NCBI RefSeq assembly: GCF_963675305.1
Contig: NZ_OY776147.1
Span: 2,170,001-2,234,000 of the forward strand
DNA from: an uncultured Hyphomonas sp.
Lineage (GTDB): Bacteria > Pseudomonadota > Alphaproteobacteria > Caulobacterales > Hyphomonadaceae
Length of the DNA stretch: 64,000 nt
Direction: 5' to 3'
A program made the translations under genes and the position numbers. Shown one piece after another: positions 1 through 7,847 of this stretch (the first letter of the stretch is position 1; every line of letters begins with the position of its first letter). The notes below the pieces were generated by a model. It did no database searches and was not told the origin of the DNA. It was given only the letters and a program-made list of their open reading frames with translations.

Positions 1-1387
1 CCTCCCACAGTTCCTCCGGACCGATGTCCATGCCGACATCATACCAGTCGGTCACGCCCGCAGAGCGGTTCATCGGATCCTTGAAATAGCGCGCCGCGAT
101 CCGCAGCGGCGGCTCCGGCACATCGCGGCGGTCCGCGCCTGCGAACAGGCCGTAATACTCGTCCTCGTCCATCGTGCCGATCCAGATATCGGCGAAGGGC
201 GGATAGTTCTTGCGGCCGAGAATATAGTCCATGACGCTTTCCGGCAGCAGCTCCTGAGGCTTGCCGCGCATCAGGTCGCCGTCTACCGCGCCGCCGATCA
301 GGCGATACCAGCGCCCATCCGCTGCCTCGTACACGATCAGCCAGCCGCGCACCCCATCAATCTCGGGCAGGAACAGCGGCACCATGCCGATTATGTTGGG
401 ATGGCCGAACGGCGTTACCTCGCCATCCTCATGAAGCATCGGCAGGTAGATGCTCTCACCTGACAATATCCCGTGCCCGGACGTCATCGCCGCCACCTTC
501 TGCACGGGCACCTGCTTGTAGTCGCTGCGATTGTTGCGGCTCCAGTCGTCGGTCAGCGCATGGCCCACGGGCAGCGTCTCGAAATATGGCCCGACTTCTT
601 CCATCTCCAGCGTCAGCGCATTGACGACCACGGACAGGCCCGTGCCGTCCTCGCCTTTCACCGGAAAGGCAATCTTGCCGTTGCCATAGTAGTAGAAATC
701 GTAATCCCCGCTGCCTTCGTTCACGACGCCGGTGATGCGGTGCACCTCTTTCCCCATATTATCCATCACGACCAGCGTCTTGCCCCGCGCATCCGTCGCC
801 GTCTTGTCGTGGAACATCAGCGTGAAGGGGGTTTCAGGCGTGCGGCCATAAATGAAGTAGAATTCGTAGTGCTTGAACGGCAGCCTGAAAAGGCGCGGCT
901 TCTCCGGGTCGAGGTTCACAAAATAATACCGGTAGTCCAGCGCCATCACGAGGGCCACCTTGTCACTGATGGGCAGTACCTGGATGTATTCCGCCGGCAA
1001 CAGGATCGTGCCGTCTTCCGCCGCCAGGCCCTGCAGCACGACCTGTTTGGAAATCCAGTTATAGTCGTTACCCTTGCTCTGGCCGCCATAGTCCTGCGCG
1101 TACCTTGTGAAGTCCTCACGCGGAAGATTGTACCTGTCCAGGATCACGCCCATCTGCTCGCCGTCCAATTGCGAGACCGACCACAACCGCACCGGCATGG
1201 TGCCCGTATCGGTACGCACATAGCGGATATCTTTCGAAAGGCAGTTGAAGCCTTCCGGCGCGTCCTCAACGCATCTGTCCCGGCTGATATCAGCCAGAAG
1301 GCTGCCTGCGTCGCTGTACGACTTCCAGGCATGCGCATTCAATGAAAGACAAAAGGCCGTTACGGCGAGCACAAACAAGCGCAGCAA
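1..1387 (-). CDS. Exported protein of unknown function, 3' end cut by window edge
   Basis: The frame is open from a TTG at 1387 to the left edge, so about 462 residues are visible and the C-terminus is missing. The TTG follows a GGGAGAG ribosome site about 7 nt upstream; an in-frame GTG at 1402 has no such site. Residues 1-20 form a signal peptide ending in a likely signal peptidase I site (AHA before Trp21), so the product is probably periplasmic or secreted. The rest is hydrophilic, rich in aromatic residues and beta-strand-like segments, with no transmembrane helix and no motif I recognise. Its start lies back-to-tail about 100 nt beyond the end of purD on the same strand. Function unknown; I infer only export. 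Confidence 0.8.
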   Translation of the reverse strand, partial: MLRLFVLAVTAFCLSLNAHAWKSYSDAGSLLADISRDRCVEDAPEGFNCLSKDIRYVRTDTGTMPVRLWSVSQLDGEQMGVILDRYNLPREDFTRYAQDYGGQSKGNDYNWISKQVVLQGLAAEDGTILLPAEYIQVLPISDKVALVMALDYRYYFVNLDPEKPRLFRLPFKHYEFYFIYGRTPETPFTLMFHDKTATDARGKTLVVMDNMGKEVHRITGVVNEGSGDYDFYYYGNGKIAFPVKGEDGTGLSVVVNALTLEMEEVGPYFETLPVGHALTDDWSRNNRSDYKQVPVQKVAAMTSGHGILSGESIYLPMLHEDGEVTPFGHPNIIGMVPLFLPEIDGVRGWLIVYEAADGRWYRLIGGAVDGDLMRGKPQELLPESVMDYILGRKNYPPFADIWIGTMDEDEYYGLFAGADRRDVPEPPLRIAARYFKDPMNRSAGVTDWYDVGMDIGPEELWE

Positions 1388-1490
1388 AGCAAACTCTCCC
1401 ACCCGGACACCGAGCGGGCAAGTATTCGCCCTCGACTCAAGCAATCTGTCCTTCGCGAATCCTATCGTCTGGATTTCGCGATGACCAGTA

Positions 1491-2786
1491 CTACCCCCGC
1501 TCCAGCGCGCGCCAGCCGATGTCGCGGCGGCAGAAACCTTCCGGCCAGTCGATCGCATCGACCCCGGCATAGGCCCGGTCGATCGCCTCGCGCAGCGTCT
1601 TGCCGCTGGCGGTGACGTTCAGCACGCGCCCGCCATTCGCGGTCAGCATGCCGAGATCGTTGCGGTCGGTCCCGGCGTGGAAGACGTGGACGCCCGGCAG
1701 ATCGTTCGCCTTGCCGACATGCTTGATGACTGAGCCCTTCTCGACGGAGCCGGGATAACCGGTCATCGCCATCACGACCGTCGCGGTCGGCTCGAACCCG
1801 TCCAGTTCCAGCAGCGCCTCGAAGGCCGCTTCATTGCCCTTCAGGCCGCCGGTGGCCGAAGCCAGCAGCGCCGGAACGATGTCGCCCTTCAGGCCCTTCA
1901 TCAGCACCTGGCATTCCGGGTCGCCGAAACGGGCGTTGAACTCCACCACTTTCGGGCCGTCTTCGGTCACCATGATGCCGATATAGAGCACGCCCTGATA
2001 GGGCATCCCGTCCTTCGCCATGCCGCGCAGCATCGGCTCGGCGATCTCGGCCTTCACGCGGGCCATGATCTCGTCGGTGACGACCGGCGCCGGGGCGTAG
2101 GCGCCCATGCCGCCGGTGTTCGGCCCGGTATCGCCATCGCCGACACGCTTATGGTCCTGCGCGGCGGGCAGGTAGATCGCGCCTTCGCCATCTGTGATCA
2201 CGAAGACGCTGGCTTCCTCGCCATGCATGAACTCCTCGATCACCAGCGTGGCGGAGGCCTCCCCGAACTGCCCGGCCAGCATCTCGTCCACGGCGGCGTC
2301 TGCGTCGTCCAGCGTTTCGGCGATCACGACGCCCTTGCCGCCCGCCAGCCCGTCGGCCTTCAGCACGTAAGGTGCCTGCATTTTGCGCAAAAAGGCTTTT
2401 GCCAGCCCAGCTTCCGTGAATTCGCCATACGCGGCTGTCGGCACGCCATAGGTTGTCATCCGGCCCTTGGAAAAAGATTTTGAGGCTTCCAGCTGCGCCG
2501 CGTCCCGGCCCGGCCCGAAGACGTCGAATCCGCGCGCCCTCAGCAAATCAGCCAGACCGGCCGCCAGCGGCGCTTCCGGCCCAATCACGATCAGGTCCGG
2601 TTCAATCTGAAGTGTAAGCTTTTCAAGGTTCTCGATGTCCGCCGCGCCGACATCGAAGCACGGGCCGACTTCGTCCATGCCGGGATTTCCCGGCGTCGAA
2701 TGCACCACGTCGACCAGCGGCGACTGGGCCATTTTCCAGGCCAGCGCATGCTCGCGGCCGCCCGATCCGATGAGGAGAATATTCAT
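1491..2786 (-). CDS. purD: Phosphoribosylamine-glycine ligase (GAR synthetase)
   Basis: 431 residues, the normal length for PurD, which joins glycine to phosphoribosylamine with ATP in the second step of purine synthesis in the cytosol. The N-terminal domain opens with the glycine-rich GSGGREHALAWKM motif (residues 7-19). The ATP-grasp part shows ADGLAGGKGV near 144-153, NTGGMGAYAP near 225 and EFNARFGDPECQ near 280, which carry the nucleotide and metal ligands. I chose the ATG at 2786 because the protein then begins with the family-typical MNILLIGSGG; the frame stays open 12 codons further up but adds no conserved sequence. The gene stands alone, divergent from the small gene at 2881. Confidence 0.97.
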   Translation of the reverse strand: MNILLIGSGGREHALAWKMAQSPLVDVVHSTPGNPGMDEVGPCFDVGAADIENLEKLTLQIEPDLIVIGPEAPLAAGLADLLRARGFDVFGPGRDAAQLEASKSFSKGRMTTYGVPTAAYGEFTEAGLAKAFLRKMQAPYVLKADGLAGGKGVVIAETLDDADAAVDEMLAGQFGEASATLVIEEFMHGEEASVFVITDGEGAIYLPAAQDHKRVGDGDTGPNTGGMGAYAPAPVVTDEIMARVKAEIAEPMLRGMAKDGMPYQGVLYIGIMVTEDGPKVVEFNARFGDPECQVLMKGLKGDIVPALLASATGGLKGNEAAFEALLELDGFEPTATVVMAMTGYPGSVEKGSVIKHVGKANDLPGVHVFHAGTDRNDLGMLTANGGRVLNVTASGKTLREAIDRAYAGVDAIDWPEGFCRRDIGWRALERG

Positions 2787-2790
2787 GCGG

Positions 2791-2830
2791 CGCTTGATGC
2801 GCGGCTCCGTGTCTGAGATCAAGCCTTATG
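2791..2830 (+). repeat. Direct repeat, left copy
   Basis: This stretch just inside the purD upstream region closely matches 3171-3211: 15 identical bases (CGCTTGATGCGCGGC), a 5-base divergent patch, the shared GTCTGAGA, and a shared ending CTTATG. Together the two copies bracket the small gene at 2881-3162. The likely reading is that the upstream region of the gene at 3209 was duplicated, or an insertion duplicated its target. Confidence 0.75.
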
Positions 2831-2880
2831 GACCAGAATACGTCTGCGGTAGGGAGCACTTCCACAAAAGGTGTCCGAGC

Positions 2881-3162
2881 ATGAGCGATACCATGGCTCT
2901 GGAAACGCCTCTTGGCCGATTGGTTATCTTTGAGGTGCCACAGGATGAAACCTCACCATCTGTCACGAACCGCAACTTGAAACTGCTGGACTCGAACGGA
3001 AAGGAAATCTGGACCGTTGAGCCGCGTGACAAGGCATCAGATGACCCATTTGTTGGTCTCACATCGATAGGTGATGCCTACTATGCCTTCACCTGGGCAG
3101 GCATCCGTTGCGAGATTTCTCTGCAAGATGGCAGCATTCTAAACAAGAAATGGGTCAAATAG
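2881..3162 (+). CDS. Small hypothetical protein bracketed by direct repeats
   Basis: 93 residues from the ATG at 2881. There is no signal peptide or membrane segment. The C-terminal half (residues about 55-93) alternates hydrophobic and polar residues with several aromatics (YYAFTW, then ending in NKKWVK), suggesting a small beta-rich soluble fold; I do not recognise a family. Base composition and codon use are visibly more AT-rich than in the neighbours, and the gene sits between direct repeats (2791-2830 and 3171-3211), both pointing to later acquisition. An 18-codon frame from the ATG at 2828, the start supplied by the left repeat, ends in TGA overlapping this ATG (ATGA), so translational coupling is possible. 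An immunity-type role is one speculation, without direct support. Confidence 0.65.
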   Translation: MSDTMALETPLGRLVIFEVPQDETSPSVTNRNLKLLDSNGKEIWTVEPRDKASDDPFVGLTSIGDAYYAFTWAGIRCEISLQDGSILNKKWVK

Positions 3163-3170
3163 CGATCTCG

Positions 3171-3211
3171 CGCTTGATGCGCGGCGCTTCGTCTGAGAAC
3201 AATCACTTATG
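3171..3211 (+). repeat. Direct repeat, right copy
   Basis: Second copy of the repeat at 2791-2830, lying directly before the gene that starts at 3209 and contributing its CTTATG start context. The 15-base core CGCTTGATGCGCGGC and the later GTCTGAGA are identical in both copies. Confidence 0.75.
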
Positions 3212-3622
3212 AGCGGACTAAAAAACATGAGCGGACTGTGGAGCGGCGAGTACCGCTACGACCATGACGGCACCTGTGTTGCCTTCACGGCCATGCTCAC
3301 AGAAATCGACGGCACGCTGTGCGGCACGACGCTGGAACCGGTGACCTTCGGCCCGCAGCTGGGCTATGAGCCGGAATATGATGCGACCATCCGGGGCGAC
3401 CGGTGCGGCCAGCATGTCCTCCTGTCGAAACGCTATGTGCCCGAGACCGGCATCATCCAGCCGGACCTGATCTATTGCGGCGCGGTCGACGCCTCGTTCA
3501 GCCTGTTTACCGGCCGCTGGTCTTTCTCCGACGATGCGCGCATCACCGGCACCTTCTCGCTCAGCCGCGTGACGACACGGACCGGCGCCTCGCTGGCCGT
3601 CCAGCTGGCCGCCGGCGCCTAG
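3209..3622 (+). CDS. Conserved-looking small hypothetical protein
   Basis: 137 residues from the ATG at 3209; an internal ATG at 3227 sits in a second copy of the same ATGAGCGGACT start sequence, so the true start may be six codons later. There is no signal peptide or membrane helix. The sequence opens with a GLWSGEYRYD motif and alternates short strands with Gly turns (TFGPQLGYEPE, FTGRWSFSDD, ITGTFSLSR), which looks like a small beta-barrel, but no family is recognised. Its TAG stop shares the CTAG tetranucleotide with the stop of the convergent desaturase gene, so the 3' ends overlap by 4 nt. The direct repeat ahead of it suggests its original upstream region was interrupted by the gene at 2881. 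Confidence 0.7.
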   Translation: MSGLKNMSGLWSGEYRYDHDGTCVAFTAMLTEIDGTLCGTTLEPVTFGPQLGYEPEYDATIRGDRCGQHVLLSKRYVPETGIIQPDLIYCGAVDASFSLFTGRWSFSDDARITGTFSLSRVTTRTGASLAVQLAAGA

Positions 3623-4311
3623 GCCGCTTTCCAGCGCCGGCGTTGCTGGCGCCGTACGACCGGGTCCCGCCGGATTCTCACGCCCGCCGTATAGCGTATC
3701 AGCGCTTCCAGCCGCCGCCAGAAGCGGACGCGTTCCAGCACCGGGTTCATCCAGTCTGTCAGCGTGCAGAAATTCACATTCTTCAGGTGCCGGTGATGGG
3801 CGGCATGATGCAGCGGAGACTGGATCAGGCCGATCTGCTGCAGAGCCCGCACCGGGCGCGGCAGGCTGCGCGCCTTGGCATGCGCGGCGGCGTGGATCTC
3901 GTTCGACAGGAAGATGCCCGCCGACAGGGGCAGCGCAAAGGCCAGCGGCGCCCCGGCCACCAGCAGGGCCATCAGCACAACCAGCGCCAGGCCGATCATC
4001 CTCGCGCTGCGCGCCAGCACCGGCTTTTCCAGAAAGCCCATCGGCTTGCGGTGATGGCGGATCGTGTCGCGCACAATGCCGCCGACCAGCGGCCAGCGCG
4101 GCGAGCCATACCGGTCCTGCGCCCAGTGGATCACGCCGCTGCCGAAATCCGCCAGCAGCCATCCGGCCAGCGCCTGCCCGGCGATGACGGCGCCAGTGCC
4201 CAGCGCCCCGATCACGGCAATCGCCCCCGGCCGGACTGCCGCCAGCGTCCCGTCCACGGCCTGCATGATTGCGGGCACCACACCGCTGGGCGCCAGGATT
4301 TCGAAAGCCAT
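3619..4311 (-). CDS. CarF/TMEM189-type plasmanylethanolamine desaturase family protein
   Basis: 230 residues, start at ATG 4311 behind a GGAGG site 5 nt away. The family introduces the vinyl-ether bond of plasmalogens (animal PEDS1/TMEM189, Myxococcus CarF). The sequence shows the clustered histidines of that di-iron membrane family in order: HWAQD (His62), RHHRKP (His86-His87), NEIHAAAH (His140, His144) and SPLHHAAHHRH (His168-169, 172-173, 175), followed by a conserved-type NFCTLTDWMNP. Hydrophobic segments at about 28-55 and 105-135 place it in the membrane. The C-terminus is a basic arginine-rich tail. Whether the host makes ether lipids cannot be told here, so substrate is inferred. A sigma70-like promoter with an operator-like palindrome lies upstream. 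Confidence 0.85.
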   Translation of the reverse strand: MAFEILAPSGVVPAIMQAVDGTLAAVRPGAIAVIGALGTGAVIAGQALAGWLLADFGSGVIHWAQDRYGSPRWPLVGGIVRDTIRHHRKPMGFLEKPVLARSARMIGLALVVLMALLVAGAPLAFALPLSAGIFLSNEIHAAAHAKARSLPRPVRALQQIGLIQSPLHHAAHHRHLKNVNFCTLTDWMNPVLERVRFWRRLEALIRYTAGVRIRRDPVVRRQQRRRWKAA

Positions 4312-4331
4312 AAGGTCCTCCACCACCAATT

Positions 4332-4374
4332 AGTTAGTAATCGCTCACTTATAATGTGGCGGTGCGAGGGTCAA
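4332..4374 (-). promoter_or_regulatory. Putative promoter with operator-like palindrome for the desaturase gene
   Basis: Reading on the minus strand, TTGACC (4374-4369) and TATAAG (4353-4348) are separated by 15 nt, a slightly short but plausible sigma70 promoter. An imperfect dyad, AGTGAGCGATTACT (10 of 14 positions symmetric), overlaps and follows the -10 element, where a TetR-type repressor would block transcription. No regulator is encoded next to it, so this rests on pattern alone. Confidence 0.4.
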
Positions 4375-4424
4375 GCCGTTTTCAATCCCGGAAGGAATTC
4401 CCCCGCCATTCCGGCCGCCTGTCT

Positions 4425-4450
4425 GGTGGAGAGACGCGCGTCTCTCCGCC
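4425..4450. repeat. Long perfect palindrome
   Basis: GGAGAGACGCGCGTCTCTCC at 4428-4447 is a perfect 20-base palindrome, extended to 26 bases by GGT/GCC flanks with one T-G wobble. It lies between the divergent genes starting at 4311 and 4526 and is followed on the plus strand by a pyrimidine tract. It could be a protein-binding site or a dispersed palindromic repeat; a terminator is unlikely between two gene starts. Confidence 0.6.
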
Positions 4451-4525
4451 CTCTTTTCCCTTTGGTTTCAGCAGGATGCGCCGCGCCTGTCCGACCGGGA
4501 CGGCGGCGCCCCCATTCTGTGCGGC

Positions 4526-5143
4526 ATGAGCTTTCCTGTCCCGCACCGTACCCAGACCCTGATCCGCCATTGGTGGGACACCGTGCAGAACGCGGTGGCC
4601 GGCCTGCTGGCCCGCTATGCTCCGGCCGAAGACGCGGGCGACGACGCCGGGCCGCTCCGCCTGCCGCGCGCCGAAGCCTCAGCCATGCGCACCTCGATCG
4701 GTATTTTTGAGGCGCTGGTGCGCCGCATGCTGGTCGTGATGTGCGCCGAATATGGCCCGATGGCGCCGCTGCCGGAGGGCGCGAAACTCCTGTTCCGGAT
4801 CGATGAGTGCCCGCCCGTGCCCGTCATCCGGCGCCTGCCTGCGGCCGATCCGGATTTTGCCTTCAGCGCCCCGCCAGCCGGTGCGCCGCCCGCCGACCGG
4901 CCTGCGGACGGCCTCGTCTCCGCCGCGCCGCTTCTGAAGCGCCTCGCCGCGCTCGCCGATGTGTTCGAACATGGCGACCTCTACCTGCTGGCCATGAGCG
5001 CGCGGCTTCGCGCGCCACTGAAGCCGCTGCTGGCGCCCCAGCCCAAAGCCTTCACCGATCCGGCCCTCAGGCCGGAACAGGCCGGCAATATGCAGCACCT
5101 GCATGACGTCGCGTTGCAGGCGCAGACCTGCGACACGTCCTGA
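4526..5143 (+). CDS. Hypothetical cytosolic protein
   Basis: 205 residues, no signal peptide and no clear membrane helix. The N-terminal third is helical (an RHWWDTVQNAVAGLLARY segment at about 14-31, and IFEALVRRMLVVM at about 58-70); a Pro/Ala-rich linker follows at about 100-130, then a second helical part with KRLAALADVFEHGDLYLLAMSARLR. I recognise no family. It begins with ATG at 4526; the ribosome site is weak. It is convergent with the methyltransferase gene and its stop directly abuts that gene's stop. Real coding is supported by strong third-position GC and lack of a better frame. Confidence 0.7.
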   Translation: MSFPVPHRTQTLIRHWWDTVQNAVAGLLARYAPAEDAGDDAGPLRLPRAEASAMRTSIGIFEALVRRMLVVMCAEYGPMAPLPEGAKLLFRIDECPPVPVIRRLPAADPDFAFSAPPAGAPPADRPADGLVSAAPLLKRLAALADVFEHGDLYLLAMSARLRAPLKPLLAPQPKAFTDPALRPEQAGNMQHLHDVALQAQTCDTS

Positions 5144-6070
5144 TCAGCCGTCAAATCCCAGTCTGTCCTGCTCCCTCACGCCTGTGACGGGAGGCGCACC
5201 TGCTGCGTGAAGCGTCTTTCTCAGTACAAGGACATCCTGGAATTCCTGCCCCGGCTTCGGTACGCCGCCGCTCCAGTGGCCGTATTTCATCGGCGGCGCC
5301 AGTTCCAGCCCGGCCTTCGCCACCCAGTCCATGAAGACATTCTGGTCAAAGGCGATCATCGCTTCCGGCACCTTCAGGTCGCCGACATGGGCGACCTCGC
5401 CGAAGGGGTGGAATTTCACGAAGGCGGAGCCGCTCTCCGCCGGGCCGCGGCGCTCCGGCGTCATCAGGAAGGCGGTGACATAGGCCCGCCCGCCGGGCCG
5501 CAGGCTGCGCCCGATCTCGGCGAGATAGTTTTCGGCGTCGGCCGGCAGGAGGTGGGTGAAGACGGACGTGGCGAAGGCGACATCCACGCTGCCGTCGCTG
5601 ACCGGGAAGCGGTAGCTCTCTGCCCGCGCTTCGGTCTGCTGGCGGTATTCGGTGTTGAACACATCCGCCCGCACGATGCGGAACGGCGCAGCCGCCGGTG
5701 GCAGGTAGCGGATCATCCAGGCAAGCCCGGAGGCGGCCACGTCAAATCCGGTATAGCAGCCCCTGGCCGTCAGATAGTCCGCCAGGGCAAACGCAACCCG
5801 GCCCGTGCCACAGCCGATGTCCAGCACATGATCGTCCGGCGTCAGGCCCGCTTCGTTGACCAGGCTCTTCAGGATCGCCCGGCCCATGGTATAGAACTCG
5901 CCGCCGCCGACATCGTGCAGGCTGGACCAGGGCACCGGCCGCGCACCGGGCTTCAGGCGGGCCGGAATGCTGGTCAGGTCCCGCCCCAGGCACAGAAGGC
6001 GCCGCCGCACCGGGCGCGGCAGCACGCCCGCCGCCACGCGATACCACGGCCTGGAAGTCGGTTGGGTCAT
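5144..6070 (-). CDS. Class I SAM-dependent methyltransferase
   Basis: 308 residues. A Rossmann methyltransferase core begins at about residue 75; motif I is LDIGCGTGRVAFAL (about 83-96), with an acidic residue after the next strand (TGFDV) to bind the SAM ribose and a post-core LRPGGRAYVTAFL strand. The roughly 60-residue N-terminal part is basic (RPVRRRLLCLGRD) and includes a GGEFYTMG segment, seen in methyltransferases acting on lipids or glycans. Substrate unknown. Only a weak ribosome site precedes the ATG at 6070, but the next Met would remove the basic N-terminal region. It is divergent from xseA. Confidence 0.85.
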   Translation of the reverse strand: MTQPTSRPWYRVAAGVLPRPVRRRLLCLGRDLTSIPARLKPGARPVPWSSLHDVGGGEFYTMGRAILKSLVNEAGLTPDDHVLDIGCGTGRVAFALADYLTARGCYTGFDVAASGLAWMIRYLPPAAAPFRIVRADVFNTEYRQQTEARAESYRFPVSDGSVDVAFATSVFTHLLPADAENYLAEIGRSLRPGGRAYVTAFLMTPERRGPAESGSAFVKFHPFGEVAHVGDLKVPEAMIAFDQNVFMDWVAKAGLELAPPMKYGHWSGGVPKPGQEFQDVLVLRKTLHAAGAPPVTGVREQDRLGFDG

Positions 6071-6203
6071 GTAAAAGGGTCCGGCTGGCGTGAATGAAAT
6101 AGGCCGCCAAGCTGGTTAGGGAATCGGCCCCAGAGGTCAAGCCTTGCAGCCGCCCCTTGTTCCGGCTCTTGCCCCGGCGGGCGACCGCGTTCAGAAAAGG
6201 GGC

Positions 6204-7607
6204 ATGTCAGAGACCCCCGCCTCAAACGATCCCGCCGTCAGCGTTTCCGAGCTCGCCGCCAGCCTGAAGCGGACGATCGAGACGAATTACGACCATGTCG
6301 TCGTGCGCGGCGAACTGGGCCGGGTCACCATCGCCCGCTCCGGCCACATGTATGCCGATATCAAGGACGACAAGGCCGTGCTCAACACGGTGATGTGGAA
6401 AGGCCAGGTCGACCGGCTGCCCTTCCGTCCGGAAGAAGGCCTGGAAGTGATCGCCACCGGCAAGCTGTCGATCTATGCAGGCCGGTCCAACTATCAGATG
6501 ATCGCCTCGTCCATGCGGCCCGCCGGCGCCGGGGCGCTGATGGCCCTGCTGGAGGAACGGAAGAAAAAGCTCGCCGCCGAGGGCCTCTTCGCGGCCGAGC
6601 ACAAGAAGGCGCTGCCCTTCCTGCCGCGCACCATCGGCGTGGTGACCAGCCCCACGGGCGCCGTGATCCGCGACATTCTCCACCGGATCCGCGACCGTTT
6701 CCCGGTGCGGGTCATCGTGTGGCCGGCGCTTGTGCAGGGTGACCAGGCCGCTGCGCAGGTGACCGCTGGCATCAAGGGCTTCAACGCCATGACCGGAGAA
6801 GACCGTCCGGACGTGCTGATCGTCGCCCGCGGAGGCGGCTCGATCGAGGACCTCTGGCCCTTCAACGAGGAAATCGTCGTCCGCGCCGCTTTCGAGAGCG
6901 AGATCCCGCTGATCTCCGCCGTCGGCCACGAGACCGATACGACGCTGATCGATTACGTTTCCGACGCCCGCGCGCCGACACCGACCGGCGCCGCAGAGAT
7001 CGCCGTGCCGGTGCGCCAGGAATTGCTGCTGCAGACCGGCGAGGCCAGCGAGCGTCTGAAGCGCGCCCTCGCCCGCCGCACCGCGCAGGCCAAGGACAAG
7101 CTCGCCGCTGCCCGCCTGCCGCGTCCGGAGACCCTGCTGCAGACCAAGCGCCAGCGGCTGGACTACGCCGCCGCCACCCTGCCCCGCGCGGCCCTCGCCC
7201 TGACGCAGAAAGCGCGCGTCCGCCTCTCGCGCCTGACCATCAGCCCGGCCAGCCTGCGCAGCGAAATCCGCACCTCGAAACAGCGCCTGCGCGATGTCGC
7301 CGTGCGCGCCCGCCCCGCGCTGACCCGCCTGATGCAGCAGCGCGAAACCGCGCTGGCATCTCAGGGCAAGTTGCTGGAGACGCTGTCCTACCAGGCCACG
7401 CTGAAGCGGGGCTACGCACTCGTACGCGACGATGCCGGAAAGCTCGTCCGCTCCGCCGGCCCCGCCGCCAGCGCCGCCAGCCTGAAGATCAGTTTCGCGG
7501 ATGGGGATGTGACCGCCGTGCCGGCCGGGTCTTCCGGATCGCCCCCCACGCCTGCCTCAAAACCGGTCAAGCCGAAACCAAAAGGCCAGCAGGGTTCGCT
7601 GTTCTGA
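6204..7607 (+). CDS. xseA: Exodeoxyribonuclease VII large subunit
   Basis: 467 residues from ATG 6204, which follows an AAAAGGGG site; this start gives the family-like N-terminus leading into SVSELAASLKRTIE. With XseB it forms the ExoVII complex that degrades single-stranded DNA from both ends. Residues about 12-110 are the OB-fold DNA-binding domain; the catalytic region follows with IGVVTSPTGAVIRDI, then RGGGSIEDLWPFNEE and SAVGHETDTTLIDYVSDARAPTP split over about 210-270, the family's signature segments. A long helical stretch (about 280-420) is the part that binds several XseB copies. A Pro/Lys-rich tail ends the protein. The small subunit gene is far away at 43964-44209. Confidence 0.96.
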   Translation: MSETPASNDPAVSVSELAASLKRTIETNYDHVVVRGELGRVTIARSGHMYADIKDDKAVLNTVMWKGQVDRLPFRPEEGLEVIATGKLSIYAGRSNYQMIASSMRPAGAGALMALLEERKKKLAAEGLFAAEHKKALPFLPRTIGVVTSPTGAVIRDILHRIRDRFPVRVIVWPALVQGDQAAAQVTAGIKGFNAMTGEDRPDVLIVARGGGSIEDLWPFNEEIVVRAAFESEIPLISAVGHETDTTLIDYVSDARAPTPTGAAEIAVPVRQELLLQTGEASERLKRALARRTAQAKDKLAAARLPRPETLLQTKRQRLDYAAATLPRAALALTQKARVRLSRLTISPASLRSEIRTSKQRLRDVAVRARPALTRLMQQRETALASQGKLLETLSYQATLKRGYALVRDDAGKLVRSAGPAASAASLKISFADGDVTAVPAGSSGSPPTPASKPVKPKPKGQQGSLF

Positions 7608-7786
7608 CGGCGCCTCCGCCTACGGATAAATACGAGCTTGCCATCTCTGACCGGACTCGCTAACCGGACTTCATGCACACGCACGCGATCACCCTGCAGC
7701 AACAGACCCGGCTTCTCCAGCCGGCGCGTGCTTGTGCCTGGCGACTGCCTGACTGACCCGAGCGTCACGACAGCATTCGACCCAAC

Positions 7787-7817
7787 AAGCCCCGCCACCC
7801 CGGCGGGGCTTTTGTTT
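7787..7817 (+). terminator. Rho-independent terminator
   Basis: An 8-bp perfect GC stem, GCCCCGCC (7789-7796) and GGCGGGGC (7802-7809), with a 5-base loop is followed by TTTTGTTTT. It lies 180 nt after xseA, and so ends either the xseA transcript or a short RNA made from 7608-7786. Confidence 0.85.
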
Positions 7818-7847
7818 TGGTCCCGCCATCATTGAAGGAACTGAAAG

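Noticed and set aside
473..1345. A 290-codon plus-strand frame at the left edge
   Set aside because: The minus strand carries a continuous exported protein with a signal peptide and a ribosome site over the same DNA. The plus translation is His/Arg/Val-rich shadow sequence.
7638..7835. A 65-codon frame after xseA
   Set aside because: Ser/Thr/Pro/Arg-rich composition, no ribosome site, and it runs through the terminator hairpin.
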